The notes under the pieces were generated by a model. The model had not been told where the DNA came from, ran no database searches, and saw only the letters and a program-made list of their open reading frames with translations. A DNA stretch of 64,000 bases from Paraburkholderia edwinii (GTDB taxonomy: Bacteria > Pseudomonadota > Gammaproteobacteria > Burkholderiales > Burkholderiaceae), in NCBI RefSeq assembly GCF_019428685.1, contig NZ_CP080096.1, positions 744,001-808,000 of the forward strand, in the 5' to 3' direction. This document shows, in pieces, positions 1-8,407 of this stretch. The translations under genes and the position numbers were made by a program. How positions within the stretch are numbered: position 1 is the first letter of the stretch; the number at the start of each line of letters is the position of its first letter.

Positions 1-31
1 TATTTGTTGGTCTAAAACGTTGATCCCAGCG

Positions 32-68
32 ATGCACGATCATGCACGTTTACATTCTTATTCGTGCA
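32..68. promoter_or_regulatory. Phased TGCACG repeats upstream of the DeoR gene
   Basis: ATGCACG occurs at 32-38 and again at 42-48, ten bases apart, and its inverse CGTGCA occurs at 63-68, twenty bases further on. Three copies at helical-turn spacing, ending 15 bases before the DeoR start codon, look like an operator. DeoR-family regulators often control their own promoter, so autoregulation is the simplest reading, but that is inference. Confidence 0.45.
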
Positions 69-83
69 CAGTAAGATATCCGC

Positions 84-863
84 ATGAATGACAATGTCCC
101 CCTCGCACGGCGCGACGAGATTGCGCATCGGCTCGCCCAAGGCCAGTCGGTGGTAGCGGCCACGCTCGCCGTCGAGTTCAACATTTCAGAAGACGCAATT
201 CGTCGCGATCTCCGCGCCCTCGCTGCCGAGGGGCTGTGCCGCAGGGTCTACGGCGGCGCGTTGCCCATCACGCCTGCGTCCGCTCCCATGACGGCGCGCA
301 TGATCGAGGACCGCGAACGGAAAATGGCGTTGGCGCGCGCAGCAGTGCCGCTGATCGAGCCAGGCGAACTTGTATTCCTCGACAGCGGCAGCACGAATCT
401 CGCGCTTGTCGAGGTACTGCCGGAGGAAAGCGAGCTCACCGTCGCCACCAACTCCATCGATATCGCGGCTGCCGTCCTTCACCGCGGCGATCTGCAACTG
501 ATCATGATTGGAGGCGCGGTCGACGCGACCGTCGGCGGATGCGTCGACGCCTCCGCCGTGCAAAGTGTCGCGCAGATGAATATCGACCGATGCTTTATCG
601 GTTCATGCGCCATATCGTCTAAAGGCGGTATCAGTGCCTTCAATCTTGCCGATGCCACGTTTAAACGCGCGGTCCTTGCGGCTAGTGCGCACAACGCGGT
701 ACTCGCGATGACTGGCAAATTCATCGCTCGTGCATCGCATCGCGTCGCCGCAATTGGAGCGATCGAATGCGTTGTCGTCGAACATGACTTGCCGCGTGCA
801 GAACGTGCGTCTCTATCCAAGGCCGGGACAAAGGTCCTGGTCGCGATGTCAGCCGACCTGTAG
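84..863 (+). CDS. DeoR/GlpR-family transcriptional regulator
   Basis: A 259-residue protein of normal length for DeoR/GlpR repressors. Residues about 8-60 form the winged helix-turn-helix (a run with ISEDAIRRDLRALAAEG is the typical recognition helix region, followed by YGGAL). The rest is the DeoR sensor domain, with the phosphosugar-binding loop FLDSGSTN near residue 93 and the ATFKRA segment near residue 190. Such regulators usually bind a phosphorylated sugar and release DNA. The MFS transporter gene starts 30 bases downstream on the same strand, so the two probably form one unit and the transported compound may be the inducer. The effector cannot be told from sequence. ATG start is the first in frame, just after the TGCACG repeats. 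Confidence 0.93.
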   Translation: MNDNVPLARRDEIAHRLAQGQSVVAATLAVEFNISEDAIRRDLRALAAEGLCRRVYGGALPITPASAPMTARMIEDRERKMALARAAVPLIEPGELVFLDSGSTNLALVEVLPEESELTVATNSIDIAAAVLHRGDLQLIMIGGAVDATVGGCVDASAVQSVAQMNIDRCFIGSCAISSKGGISAFNLADATFKRAVLAASAHNAVLAMTGKFIARASHRVAAIGAIECVVVEHDLPRAERASLSKAGTKVLVAMSADL

Positions 864-893
864 GCCCATGACACAGCCCAACGAGATCAGACC

Positions 894-2048
894 ATGAGCA
901 TATCGAGCGAAATGACTTCAGATCAGCCAGCAGCCCGATTTGCCACCCGCCTTGCGTTCCTCGTGGCGGGTTTCGGTGTCTCGTGCTGGGCGCCGCTCGT
1001 GCCATTCGCCAAGGACCGGCTCGGCGCGAATGACGCCCTGCTCGGCATGCTGCTGCTGTGCCTTGGCTTAGGCTCGGTGATTGCCATGGTATTCACAGGC
1101 GTGATCAGCGCGCGATATGGGAGCAAACCGGTTATCGCAGCGGGAGGCATTGGCCTCGCGATCATTCTTCCGTTTCTAACCGTGGTCAGTACGCCGCTTA
1201 CGCTGGCCATCGCGTTGCTTGCATTCGGCGCGTGTCTCGGCTCGCTTGACGTCGCCATGAATGTCCACGCAATCGAAGTTGAACGCATGGAAGCGCGTCA
1301 TTTGATGTCGGGGTTTCACGCGCTATTCAGCGTCGGTGGATTTTTCGGCGCGACGTTGATGACGTTTCTGCTTTCGATGCAGATCGGGACGCTTGCGAGC
1401 ACCGTGTTCTGTGCGGTTCTGATGTTCGCCGCAATGGTCGTTGCGCAACCACGGCTGCTCCACACGGCTCAGGAGAGTGGCGCTCCTTTATTTGTCATGC
1501 CGCATGGGGTGGTGCTGTTGCTGGCCGCGCTCACCGCCATTACGTTTCTGGTTGAAGGCGCGCTGCTCGACTGGAGCGCTTTGCTTATTACCGGCAAAGG
1601 GCTGGTCGATGCCGCACGCGGTGGAGTCGGCTATATGCTGTTCTCGATAGCGATGACCGTGGGCCGTTTCAGTGGTGACGCGATAACGGCCCGCTTTGGC
1701 GATCGCATGGTGGTGTTCTGGGGCGGTGTGCTCGCCACCATTGGTTTCGTTATCTTGCTGACCGCGACGGTTACGGTCGTAGCGATGTCCGGCTTCCTGC
1801 TGATCGGCCTCGGCGCATCGAATGTCGTGCCGGTGTTGTTTCGCAAAGCAGGCACGCAACGCGCGATGCCGTCTGCACTTGCAGTCGCGGCGATTACCAC
1901 CACCGGTTATGCAGGAAATCTACTGGGTCCGGCCGGTGTCGGCTTTGTGGCCAATCATGTTGGATTGCCCGGGGCATTCTGGGGATTGGCTGCGCTGCTG
2001 TTTCTCGTTCCCTGCTGCGCACGCTTGGTGACAACTGCCCGGGCGTAA
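894..2048 (+). CDS. MFS transporter, YbjJ-like
   Basis: A 384-residue, highly hydrophobic protein with about twelve predicted membrane spans across its whole length and the short loop RYGSKPV between early spans, as in major facilitator superfamily carriers. The compact size and the arrangement LGANDALLGMLLLCLG near the N terminus resemble the YbjJ-type inner membrane transporters of proteobacteria. It sits 30 bases after a DeoR-type regulator gene and probably shares its transcript. DeoR control suggests a sugar or sugar-like substrate, but this is inference from context. It ends 17 bases before the convergent rpsU stop codon. Confidence 0.88.
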   Translation: MSISSEMTSDQPAARFATRLAFLVAGFGVSCWAPLVPFAKDRLGANDALLGMLLLCLGLGSVIAMVFTGVISARYGSKPVIAAGGIGLAIILPFLTVVSTPLTLAIALLAFGACLGSLDVAMNVHAIEVERMEARHLMSGFHALFSVGGFFGATLMTFLLSMQIGTLASTVFCAVLMFAAMVVAQPRLLHTAQESGAPLFVMPHGVVLLLAALTAITFLVEGALLDWSALLITGKGLVDAARGGVGYMLFSIAMTVGRFSGDAITARFGDRMVVFWGGVLATIGFVILLTATVTVVAMSGFLLIGLGASNVVPVLFRKAGTQRAMPSALAVAAITTTGYAGNLLGPAGVGFVANHVGLPGAFWGLAALLFLVPCCARLVTTARA

Positions 2049-2064
2049 GTCAAAAGAGCGGCGT

Positions 2065-2277
2065 CTAGTACGGCTTTCTAGGCGGTAGCGATCGACGGAT
2101 TTGCTTTTGCTGCCTTGCCACGGCGGCAGCCTTCTTACGCTTGCGTCGCGTGGTCGGCTTTTCGAAGGCCATGCGGGCGCGAAGTTCTTTCAGAAGTCCA
2201 GCGTTATCGATCGATCGCCGGAATCGACGCAGCGCGACTTCCATGGGTTCGTTGGGTCGCAATGTGACTGTAGTCAT
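2065..2277 (-). CDS. rpsU: 30S ribosomal protein bS21
   Basis: Seventy residues, the exact usual length. It starts [19 protein letters not shown], continues with the [16 protein letters not shown] basic stretch and ends in a lysine/arginine-rich tail, all hallmarks of bS21, which sits at the anti-Shine-Dalgarno end of 16S rRNA and helps mRNA initiation. Burkholderia-group genomes commonly carry more than one rpsU. This copy is alone, not beside dnaG/rpoD or gatB-like genes, so it is probably an extra copy. The next gene upstream on the same strand ends 54 bases away. MFS gene converges from the other side. Confidence 0.96.
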   Translation of the reverse strand: MTTVTLRPNEPMEVALRRFRRSIDNAGLLKELRARMAFEKPTTRRKRKKAAAVARQQKQIRRSLPPRKPY

Positions 2278-2330
2278 CGGGCTCCTTGTTTGAAGAAACG
2301 CGGGAAGCGTTGATTGAATTCAGGCAGGCG

Positions 2331-2633
2331 CTACGTCGGAGCGAAAACGACAGCGCCTCGATCCTCGAAATGGGTCACGCTACGAACGAAGCGGTAAATC
2401 TGCCCGGCGATCTCCACCCGATTGAGGCCAATTCGCGTCCGTTTGAGGATTTCATCGGCAAGGGATACCGCAATCGACCCGTGGAAGATCAGTAAGTTTT
2501 GGGTTTTGGCTGCGTTACCGACATACATCGCACAAGCGTCGTTGCATGCCTGCATCATGATCACGCTCTCGCCGATGTTGCGCGAGAGGTCGAGATATTC
2601 CGCCAGACTCAACAGTGACTCGTTCGTCGTCAT
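2331..2633 (-). CDS. Small conserved protein of unknown function
   Basis: Start chosen at the ATG at 2633 because AAAGGGG lies just upstream; it gives 100 residues beginning MTTNESLL. A longer frame runs back to 2708 but has no better ribosome-binding site. The protein looks alpha/beta, soluble, with no signal peptide, two cysteines in the stretch ACNDACAMYVG and no motif I recognise. It lies upstream of rpsU on the same strand and could share its transcript. I do not know its function; it reads like a small Burkholderia-group conserved hypothetical protein. Confidence 0.6.
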   Translation of the reverse strand: MTTNESLLSLAEYLDLSRNIGESVIMMQACNDACAMYVGNAAKTQNLLIFHGSIAVSLADEILKRTRIGLNRVEIAGQIYRFVRSVTHFEDRGAVVFAPT

Positions 2634-2774
2634 GCTGCCCCTTTGTAAAGCGTAGAGTGATTCCACCTGACGGTCGGATGCAGTCAGGCATGCCGCTTCA
2701 CGCGTCACGTCACGTTAGTCGTGACGTTTCTCGAGCCATTCCATTGCGCAATACTGAAAGCGTGAACACCGTTT

Positions 2775-3065
2775 TCACGCAGCGCTGTCCCAGATCGTCG
2801 CGCCCGGCGGGCAGGAGTCGATCAGATGTTCTGCATAAGCGGTCGACGCGCGCCTTGCGTCGCCGCTGCTCTGAAACGCCCGCTCAACGGGGAGCACAAA
2901 GACGCGGCTACGCGCCTGCTCCGCCTCAGGCCCCGATTCCTTGATACGGACCGCGGCGTCGAAACCTTCGTCGTAGCTGCGGCTAAATCCTTCTTTCGTG
3001 CGCTGGCGGGGAAACACGAGCGGCTGGAGTTCCAGCCCTTTGTAGAGATAACGGGCGGCTTGCAT
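2775..3065 (-). CDS. Small conserved protein of unknown function
   Basis: Ninety-six residues starting MQAARYLYKGLELQPLVF, with an AAAGGTC ribosome-binding site upstream of the ATG at 3065. The stretch KEGFSRSYDEGFDAAVRI, a strongly polar sequence and a short length suggest a small cytoplasmic protein; I recall similarly built short proteins in Burkholderia-group genomes but cannot name a family. No membrane segment or signal peptide. It is transcribed in the same direction as the 2331-2633 gene and rpsU, 142 bases upstream of the former. Function unknown. Confidence 0.55.
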   Translation of the reverse strand: MQAARYLYKGLELQPLVFPRQRTKEGFSRSYDEGFDAAVRIKESGPEAEQARSRVFVLPVERAFQSSGDARRASTAYAEHLIDSCPPGATIWDSAA

Positions 3066-3669
3066 GATGACCTTTGTTTCCGCGGTTGCGCGGTGTGGTG
3101 ATGCGGGAAGGGCTGATGAGGACCTGGAAGGTCAAGCACCGGGGGAGTTCGCGACGCGCCATTCGTGGAGAGGCCTGGCGGCGCTTATGTTCGCGCGGGC
3201 AGTACGCAGGGACGAGCGCAGGCGCGAGGAGACACGGACATGGTACGCGCTTTGTGGTGCATGTACAGCCGTTTTTTACTCGATCGTTCCGGGACGTTTA
3301 ATACTTACTTCTGGTCATCGCGTCAGATTCTTCGGATGGAGGCGCTGCACTCGCGCCAGGCGGTCATCACTTTCTGGAGGTGAAGGGTGCCGTGGTGATC
3401 TTGTTGATCTTCTTTCCGGCAGGACGCATTGCGTTTGATGTTGAAGCGATGAGCGTGAAGAAGGATACGTTGCCTGTATCAGCGATCCATTGCTTTCCCT
3501 CATACGTTCGAGGAAAATATGTGGGATCGCTAACGAACGCGCAACGCGTTCATTCTGTAGCAAACGGAATTCGAAGAAGGGAGAGCAGGAAGGAGAAAAG
3601 AGCGCGGGTCGCAAGGGTTGGCGCCCAAACGACCCGCTAACCACAACCAACTCATAGAGGGAGTTGACC
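3066..3669. other. Intergenic stretch without a convincing gene
   Basis: About 600 bases between the small protein on the minus strand and the SymE-like gene. Open frames exist on both strands but have poor start sites and arginine-rich, out-of-frame-looking translations. No tRNA-like fold or repeat was noticed. If the SymE-like gene is controlled as in E. coli, a promoter for an antisense RNA could lie near 3640-3690 on the minus strand; I could not point to one. Confidence 0.5.
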
Positions 3670-3921
3670 ATGGCTAAACGCAATCATAAAACAGAGAACG
3701 GTACTTCGGTTCGCTACCTGACCGTATCGAGGCTACGCCAGCCGTTTTATCGGCCTAAGGGATGGCCGTTTTGGAAGAATACTCCCGCGGATTATCCGCC
3801 TGCGCCCTGGATTCGTCTGTCGGGGCGCTGGCTGGAGGAAGCGGGGTTTGAGATTTCCGATAAGGTTCGCGTAGAAGTGCAGAAGGACAAGCTGGTTATC
3901 ACGCCGGCGCGACCTGAATAG
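3670..3921 (+). CDS. SymE-like toxin of a type I toxin-antitoxin module
   Basis: Eighty-three residues. The C-terminal half carries the SymE-type swapped-hairpin AbrB-like pattern: a PAPWIRLSGRWLEEAGF stretch followed by a KVRVEVQKDKLVITPA strand pair, essentially the family signature. SymE is an SOS-induced toxin in E. coli repressed by the antisense RNA SymR. Start taken at the ATG at 3670 with GAGGGAG seven bases upstream; a TTG two codons earlier is less likely. No second protein of a toxin-antitoxin pair is adjacent, which fits an RNA antitoxin. A LexA box was not identified. Burkholderia-group genomes have many SymE-like copies and not all need be toxic. Confidence 0.78.
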   Translation: MAKRNHKTENGTSVRYLTVSRLRQPFYRPKGWPFWKNTPADYPPAPWIRLSGRWLEEAGFEISDKVRVEVQKDKLVITPARPE

Positions 3922-4109
3922 AAATACGCACGAGGACCGGGGTTGGCTACGCTCCGGTCCGCAATCCATCTTGATTCCAGGTCCACACAGCGTTTGCCAA
4001 ATCGCACGTTGGCGCGACGCTATGCCCTAACACCCATCACGATGATGAACTAGCATTCGCGTCAGGGCGTGCTTACGGTTTTCGTACACGACCTCATGAT
4101 GAGGATGTG

Positions 4110-4523
4110 ATGCCTCGGTCCTGCGAAACGTTAACGCTTGAAGATGCGAAGCGCATGTTGTCGGCCGGCGAAGCCCGGGCGACGATGCTTGGCATTCCGT
4201 ACAACATCGCGGTGGTTGACGTGGGTGCACATCTGATTGGTTTTGTGCGTCAGGACGGCGCGCTGATCGGGTGTATCGAGCTCGCGATCGACAAGGCCGT
4301 GACTGCGCGATTCTTCGACAAGACCACGTCGTTTCTTGCATCGCTATCGCAGTCAGGGAAACCGCTTTTCGGCATTCAGGACAGCAACGCCGGGAAGGTG
4401 GTGATTTTCGGCGGTGGCATTCCTGTGGTTCGCGACGGGAACGTGATCGGTGCTGTCGGCGCCAGTGCCGGGACCGTCGAGCAGGATATCGAAGTGGCCG
4501 AGGCCGCTATCGCCGCGCTTTAA
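4110..4523 (+). CDS. GlcG/HbpS-family heme-binding-like protein
   Basis: About 137 residues forming one GlcG/HbpS (DUF336) domain: an N-terminal helix LTLEDAKRML, the strand IAVVDVGAHLIGF, the RQDGALIG segment, GKPLFGIQDSN, the glycine-rich FGGGIPVVRDG and the closing GAVGASAGTVEQD. All family landmarks are present and the length is normal. Streptomyces HbpS binds heme and senses redox stress; most other members have no proven role. ATG at 4110 with GAGGA just upstream is preferred over the GTG one codon earlier. It stands alone, without glycolate genes nearby, so the substrate or ligand cannot be inferred. Confidence 0.88.
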   Translation: MPRSCETLTLEDAKRMLSAGEARATMLGIPYNIAVVDVGAHLIGFVRQDGALIGCIELAIDKAVTARFFDKTTSFLASLSQSGKPLFGIQDSNAGKVVIFGGGIPVVRDGNVIGAVGASAGTVEQDIEVAEAAIAAL

Positions 4524-4649
4524 AGCTAAAAGCAAAGCGTGTACGCAATGTGGCGGCATCAAGGAGTTTGTGAATCGGAAGATGAGTCGAGTTTACAAAA
4601 CCGGCCGATTCGTACTTAAAGGGAACAACATGGCTCCAGTCGCCAAGAT

Positions 4650-5534
4650 CTACTTGGCAGTGGTGGGTTGGTGAGACGCCTCCATCGATCCGAGCGCGTC
4701 GAGAAGTTTCTGGTATGCCTTCTCGCTGTGTTGAACCAACATTGCGCGCAGCATCTCAGTGTCGCCCTCGTCTAGCGCCAACTCGCTTCGGATTGCAATG
4801 TTGGCGTCCATTGAGGCTTTGGAGAATGCGGGCTGGCCGCCGATGAAAACTTTGACGTGATCAAGCGTCGCGGCTTGCAAGTCCCTAACCGTTGCTACAT
4901 GCTTCTGATTCCACTCATCAACTTGACGCTGCGCGAAATCGATCTGGCCGACCACGAATTTCCATCGCGCCGGTGTTGGCGGCCCCTCGTATAGCAGCGC
5001 TGTCTGCGCCTCTACCCATTTTCCATGCGCGTGTACGGCGCGGCTCACCGCACGGGAAAGCGATGCAACCTGTGCCTGCAATTGATCGATGACCACTCTC
5101 TTGGGCACTAGCGTGAGTTGCAACGTTTGCATCGTATGAAGGAGCTCACCAATGGCCTGCACGGTATCCGGTCGAGCGACAACATTTAGTTTGGCTATCT
5201 TCGCCACCGAGTCCGTGTATCTCCTGCTTAAGTCAGCCGTCGCTTGGAGTGGATCGTGTCCGGCACCCAATGCTTCAACGGCGGACATGACCCCTTCCAC
5301 TGCCGGGATATACACATCACGCCGCAGCTGCATCTTGCGTTGCAGCGTGCTCTCCGAAGCATCGTGTCGGCGCTTAAGTTCGCTCTCGCTCGCGCTATGG
5401 GCCAACTGCTCACGGTGACGCCTCGATAAACCAATATTTGTAACCAATACGCCCAGCACGGTAATCAAAGACGCGACAATGCCAGACCAAACCACATCAG
5501 GCACGCGATGGATCAAAGACAGTAACTGTGACAT
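4650..5534 (-). CDS. Membrane-anchored coiled-coil protein, unknown function
   Basis: A 294-residue protein with one N-terminal membrane span (about residues 15-36, VVWSGIVASLITVLGVLVTNIG) directly followed by a charged, heptad-like coiled-coil stretch around residues 38-75 and a mostly helical body. GGGGAGAG-like ribosome-binding bases precede the ATG at 5534. There is no enzymatic motif. The design resembles small anchored scaffold proteins and some predicted phage or defence accessory proteins, but I cannot assign a family. It is the first of several unknown minus-strand genes in an accessory stretch. Confidence 0.65.
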   Translation of the reverse strand: MSQLLSLIHRVPDVVWSGIVASLITVLGVLVTNIGLSRRHREQLAHSASESELKRRHDASESTLQRKMQLRRDVYIPAVEGVMSAVEALGAGHDPLQATADLSRRYTDSVAKIAKLNVVARPDTVQAIGELLHTMQTLQLTLVPKRVVIDQLQAQVASLSRAVSRAVHAHGKWVEAQTALLYEGPPTPARWKFVVGQIDFAQRQVDEWNQKHVATVRDLQAATLDHVKVFIGGQPAFSKASMDANIAIRSELALDEGDTEMLRAMLVQHSEKAYQKLLDALGSMEASHQPTTAK

Positions 5535-5591
5535 TCTCTCCCCACGTTCGCTGAATTTTCGTTCTACGAAATCGTGGTGGAAGTGTACTGC

Positions 5592-6005
5592 CTATTTTGA
5601 TCCCGAAGCTGCATCATTAGGACCAGCGGATATGCCGCTTACCTCAATTATCCCATCTGAAATTTTCACGCCAGTGTCTGAAAGACCGCCGTTTCCTCCG
5701 ATCGCGGCAGGAGGCGTGATCCGATGATTTGAGAGCGCCACCATGTATCTAACCCAATTGTTCGAGCAAGTGCCGGGTTTCGCTCGCGGATTTATCCCAG
5801 CGCACGCTCCTTCAATCGTGTAGATCACCACTACGATGCCATTTTGAGCTATCACCGTCCGTGCGTCACGGTATTCGGTGGCTTGCAGCTTGATGACGTG
5901 TTGGCGAATAGCTTTCTCGATTTCCGCAGGCGCGGCGGTCCGAGTTCCAGCAATCGCATCAAGCGGAATCATAAGCAGCACAACAATAGCGACAAGAAGT
6001 CTCAT
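5592..6005 (-). CDS. Small exported protein of unknown function
   Basis: Start placed at the ATG at 6005, giving 137 residues with a clear signal peptide (MRLLVAIVVLLMIPLDAIAG, cleavage after AIAG). The mature part contains VIAQNGIVVVIYTIEG and two cysteines (EGACAG and GTCSN) that could form a disulfide in the periplasm. A longer frame back to 6077 lacks a signal peptide and is less likely. The gene starts 173 bases downstream of the next minus-strand gene and ends 57 bases before the start of the 4650-5534 gene. Function unknown. Confidence 0.6.
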   Translation of the reverse strand: MRLLVAIVVLLMIPLDAIAGTRTAAPAEIEKAIRQHVIKLQATEYRDARTVIAQNGIVVVIYTIEGACAGINPRAKPGTCSNNWVRYMVALSNHRITPPAAIGGNGGLSDTGVKISDGIIEVSGISAGPNDAASGSK

Positions 6006-6178
6006 TGCCAGACCTGAACAGCTATTAGGTGAATTCTGACTCCGCACGTTGCGGCGGCAGGGATTATACGGTTGCACAGTGCGACCAGATGCAGTCGCTC
6101 TCGACTGCCGGAAGCGGTCATCCCCATTCGCCGCTAACCATGCTTGATGGAATGGTTGAAAACAGCCGCGCGGCGAAT

Positions 6179-6751
6179 TTACGGCGCAACAACCGACACA
6201 CTCGTCATTGCCTGCAACATAGCGGTCGGCGAAGACGCAGTGGTTTGCATAAGCAAAATCTTCTCTCCGCCGCCCTTGGGCGTCCAGATGAACGAAACGG
6301 TATGCGTTTTGCCATTCGGTCCAGTTTCTTGATCCACATCCGGCTGCCTTTCAGCCACCGTCCCAACAGGTGGGTTGCCGGCCATTTGGGCGAACAACGT
6401 TTGGGTCGTTTGGACATCTAGGCGCCTTGCGAAAACAAGGCAGATATTCTTTCCGGTGGGCAACGATAAAACAAAGTTTCCCATCTGTCCGTTGTGCGGG
6501 ATCGGATAAGCGTGTCCTTCGAATCCATCTAGAAAGAGAGCAGCCTGGCTCGTGGGAAACTCTGGGAGCTTTTTCTCGATAAGCTTGCTGTGGAGTGCTT
6601 CGGTGTTGTGGACGCTTTTTTCACATAACGATGTGTAAAGGCTCGTGAAAAATTCTGCGTCGTCCGCCTGCGCAAAGGCAAGCGAAGCTCGCACGAAAAC
6701 GACGCAGCAGATGGCAACTTTCAACGCGATTCGATTCACGAAGAACCTCAA
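6179..6751 (-). CDS. Exported protein resembling the NMCC_0638 family
   Basis: A 190-residue protein with a signal peptide (first 28 residues, cleavage near AFAQ). The mature part has FFTSLYTSLCEKSV, LPEFPTSQAALFLDGFEG and LSLPTGKNICLVFARR, a pattern I associate with the small exported NMCC_0638-type (lipo)proteins of betaproteobacteria and Neisseria; no function is known for them. The two cysteines may pair in the periplasm. This protein lacks an obvious lipobox, so it is probably soluble. The name is from memory of the pattern, so the family call is tentative; that it is an exported protein is well supported. Confidence 0.6.
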   Translation of the reverse strand: MRFFVNRIALKVAICCVVFVRASLAFAQADDAEFFTSLYTSLCEKSVHNTEALHSKLIEKKLPEFPTSQAALFLDGFEGHAYPIPHNGQMGNFVLSLPTGKNICLVFARRLDVQTTQTLFAQMAGNPPVGTVAERQPDVDQETGPNGKTHTVSFIWTPKGGGEKILLMQTTASSPTAMLQAMTSVSVVAP

Positions 6752-6763
6752 TAGTTAGTCGCA

Positions 6764-6812
6764 GTCACATAGCTTCTGCTCATATAGACGAAACGAAACG
6801 CCCGATGCCGCA
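6764..6812. repeat. 49-base dispersed repeat, copy A
   Basis: This stretch aligns without gaps to 8359-8407, matching at 38 of 49 positions, and both copies end in ATGCCGCA. Copy A lies just upstream of the 6179-6751 gene, copy B upstream of the lysE-type gene, so they may be diverged promoter regions or copies of a small repeat. Neither codes for protein. Confidence 0.5.
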
Positions 6813-6935
6813 CACTTCGACAGTCGGGCAACATGGGGCCGCAGTCCACAGCTCCGCTAGTCGCCAAATCTCGTTGCTAACGATACCCGTACACGTCACA
6901 AACCAACCTTGTGCACACAGCACAAATACGTCGCC

Positions 6936-7454
6936 TCAATAGTTATCATCAGGGGCCTCATAAGGCTCATTGAACCATAAATGTAAAGGATCAAAAAACC
7001 AGTCGGTATTCTGCGCTGCAGTCATCTGGGTACTGTGGTTCGCATTAAAATTGGCGGCGCTTATCCAGATTACGTCGTTGAACGGCTCATCGAGCGGGTT
7101 GGCAGGGCGCTTGATGGACCTCATAAGGCGTGCTCGCTGACCGTAATTTGCGTCGATCGCCGTATGATGCTGAGCGAGGGTCAATACTAAAAAAGACCGG
7201 TTGTGGTTGGCGTTATGCTGATCATAGTAAGACGCATGCTCCACAGGCCCATTGCCGAAGGCTTTGGGGAGGATTTTGATTGGATATCCGGTTTCTTCCG
7301 CACATTCGCGTAAGGCTGCTTCAGTCTTACTCTCGCCTATGTTGATTGTCCCCCCCGGGAGATGCCAACCTTGACGCTGTAACCCAGCGCACGCGCCTCC
7401 CCGTCCGATCATTACGTTTTGGCTGCTGTCCAGAACAATCAGATAAGCTTTCAT
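6936..7454 (-). CDS. Nudix hydrolase
   Basis: A 172-residue single-domain protein with a perfect Nudix box at residues 35-57: G, five residues, E41, seven residues, R49-E50, then C-A-E53-E54-T-G56-Y. These glutamates bind the metal that hydrolyses nucleoside diphosphates linked to another group. The N terminus KAYLIVLDSSQNVMIGRGG forms the first strands of the fold and length is normal. A WxxP-like GWHLPGG precedes the box. The substrate cannot be deduced. It lies alone in an accessory stretch; its lower-GC codon use compared with neighbours hints at acquisition, which is a visual impression, not a computed value. Confidence 0.92.
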   Translation of the reverse strand: MKAYLIVLDSSQNVMIGRGGACAGLQRQGWHLPGGTINIGESKTEAALRECAEETGYPIKILPKAFGNGPVEHASYYDQHNANHNRSFLVLTLAQHHTAIDANYGQRARLMRSIKRPANPLDEPFNDVIWISAANFNANHSTQMTAAQNTDWFFDPLHLWFNEPYEAPDDNY

Positions 7455-7750
7455 GCGAGGTCCATTTTTAGAATATTTCCAGGCTAACCCTACCTCTTCA
7501 AATTCGAAGCTAGCGAATGAACACGATAGGGAACAGAAATTTAAGAACTGAATCGGCCTCCAGTTTAGTAGATGATTTGAGCGTCTGCTTTTGGGCCGGT
7601 GACTGCCTCATGCGAAATCCATGCTCTGCCCGGAAGCGCGCAATGTGGAGATCGGCAGCGGCACGACCCAAAGCGGACTTTGGGCAATACCCGAAATCAG
7701 ATGGCTAGAGGCCGGTCTCACATGCGGCATACGAACGTCTCGTCGATGTC
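7455..7750. other. Intergenic stretch, no supported gene
   Basis: Roughly 300 bases between the Nudix gene start and the 3' end of the next minus-strand gene. A 63-codon frame on the plus strand at 7517-7708 has no ribosome-binding site and an unremarkable sequence. No repeat or RNA structure was noticed. Confidence 0.4.
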
Positions 7751-8182
7751 TTAGGCCGGCAACTTCATGCTTGCCTCAATGAGCGCGAGCGTGACGGCTC
7801 GCAAATCAGGCACAAGGAATCTGCCTGGTGGAGTCCTATCTACTGTTCCGATGGCCTGTTTGCCATCGGGGGCGGTAAAAGTCACGGCGTGGATCACCGC
7901 GTTCCGAAGACGGCTGGCAGGCCGTCCAAAGTCGCGAACCCAATCTGCTTGGTCTGCACGATCATTATTTTTCGCGAGTTTTTCGAGGTCAGCAATGGCT
8001 TGCCCGAGAGTCAGTTCAAAGGGAGCCATTGAGGTTGAGCCATTGTGCTTGTTGATGGAGTCGCGAACGCCTGCATGCAGACGTGCTGCGGCCCACGCTA
8101 CTCGTCCAAGGTCCACGAGTAGATCAGGATCAGAGGGCATCGAGTCGGCATAGCTGTCAGGTATTGAGGTCATATAGCGCAT
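7751..8182 (-). CDS. Hypothetical cytoplasmic protein
   Basis: A 143-residue helical protein, no signal peptide or membrane span. Landmarks are VAWAAARLHAGVRDSIN, the central LTLGQAIADLEKLAK and RLRNAVIHAVTFTAPDGKQ. The arrangement of a helix with RNxxxHA looks like small HEPN-type or AbiV-like helical proteins, but the RxxxxH here (RNAVIH) is only a loose match and I would not claim it. Two nearby ATGs (8182 and 8173) are possible starts; neither has a strong ribosome-binding site. No related genes adjacent. Confidence 0.5.
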   Translation of the reverse strand: MRYMTSIPDSYADSMPSDPDLLVDLGRVAWAAARLHAGVRDSINKHNGSTSMAPFELTLGQAIADLEKLAKNNDRADQADWVRDFGRPASRLRNAVIHAVTFTAPDGKQAIGTVDRTPPGRFLVPDLRAVTLALIEASMKLPA

Positions 8183-8358
8183 GGAACAGGATTCGCCGTC
8201 AGCCGTCGCCGACAGCGTTCATCTCAAGTCTTTCTTACATCCACGCCTTCTCTGTTGGCCGGCTAGTGGGATTTCGTGTGGGTACCAAAAAAGTTCGCAG
8301 CCACGCATCTATGAATGTCCGCTTCTTGCCGATTTCAGCGCTACTCGCGCGAGCCGCG

Positions 8359-8407
8359 GTCATATAGCCTCTGCGTATACAGACGGACCGAAGCATCCAA
8401 TGCCGCA
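8359..8407. repeat. 49-base dispersed repeat, copy B
   Basis: Partner of the stretch at 6764-6812, identical at 38 of 49 ungapped positions. It lies within the roughly 400-base gene-free stretch upstream of the lysE-type gene (8183-8579), which otherwise holds only a weak unsupported frame and the hairpin at 8549-8571. Confidence 0.5.

Noticed and set aside
3064..3640. Overlapping plus-strand frames between the small protein and the SymE-like gene
   Set aside because: No ribosome-binding sites, arginine-rich translations and no recognisable motif; likely non-coding.
7751..8182. HEPN-type R-x4-H nuclease motif in the hypothetical protein
   Set aside because: RNAVIH is only a chance-level match and nothing else of a toxin pair is adjacent.
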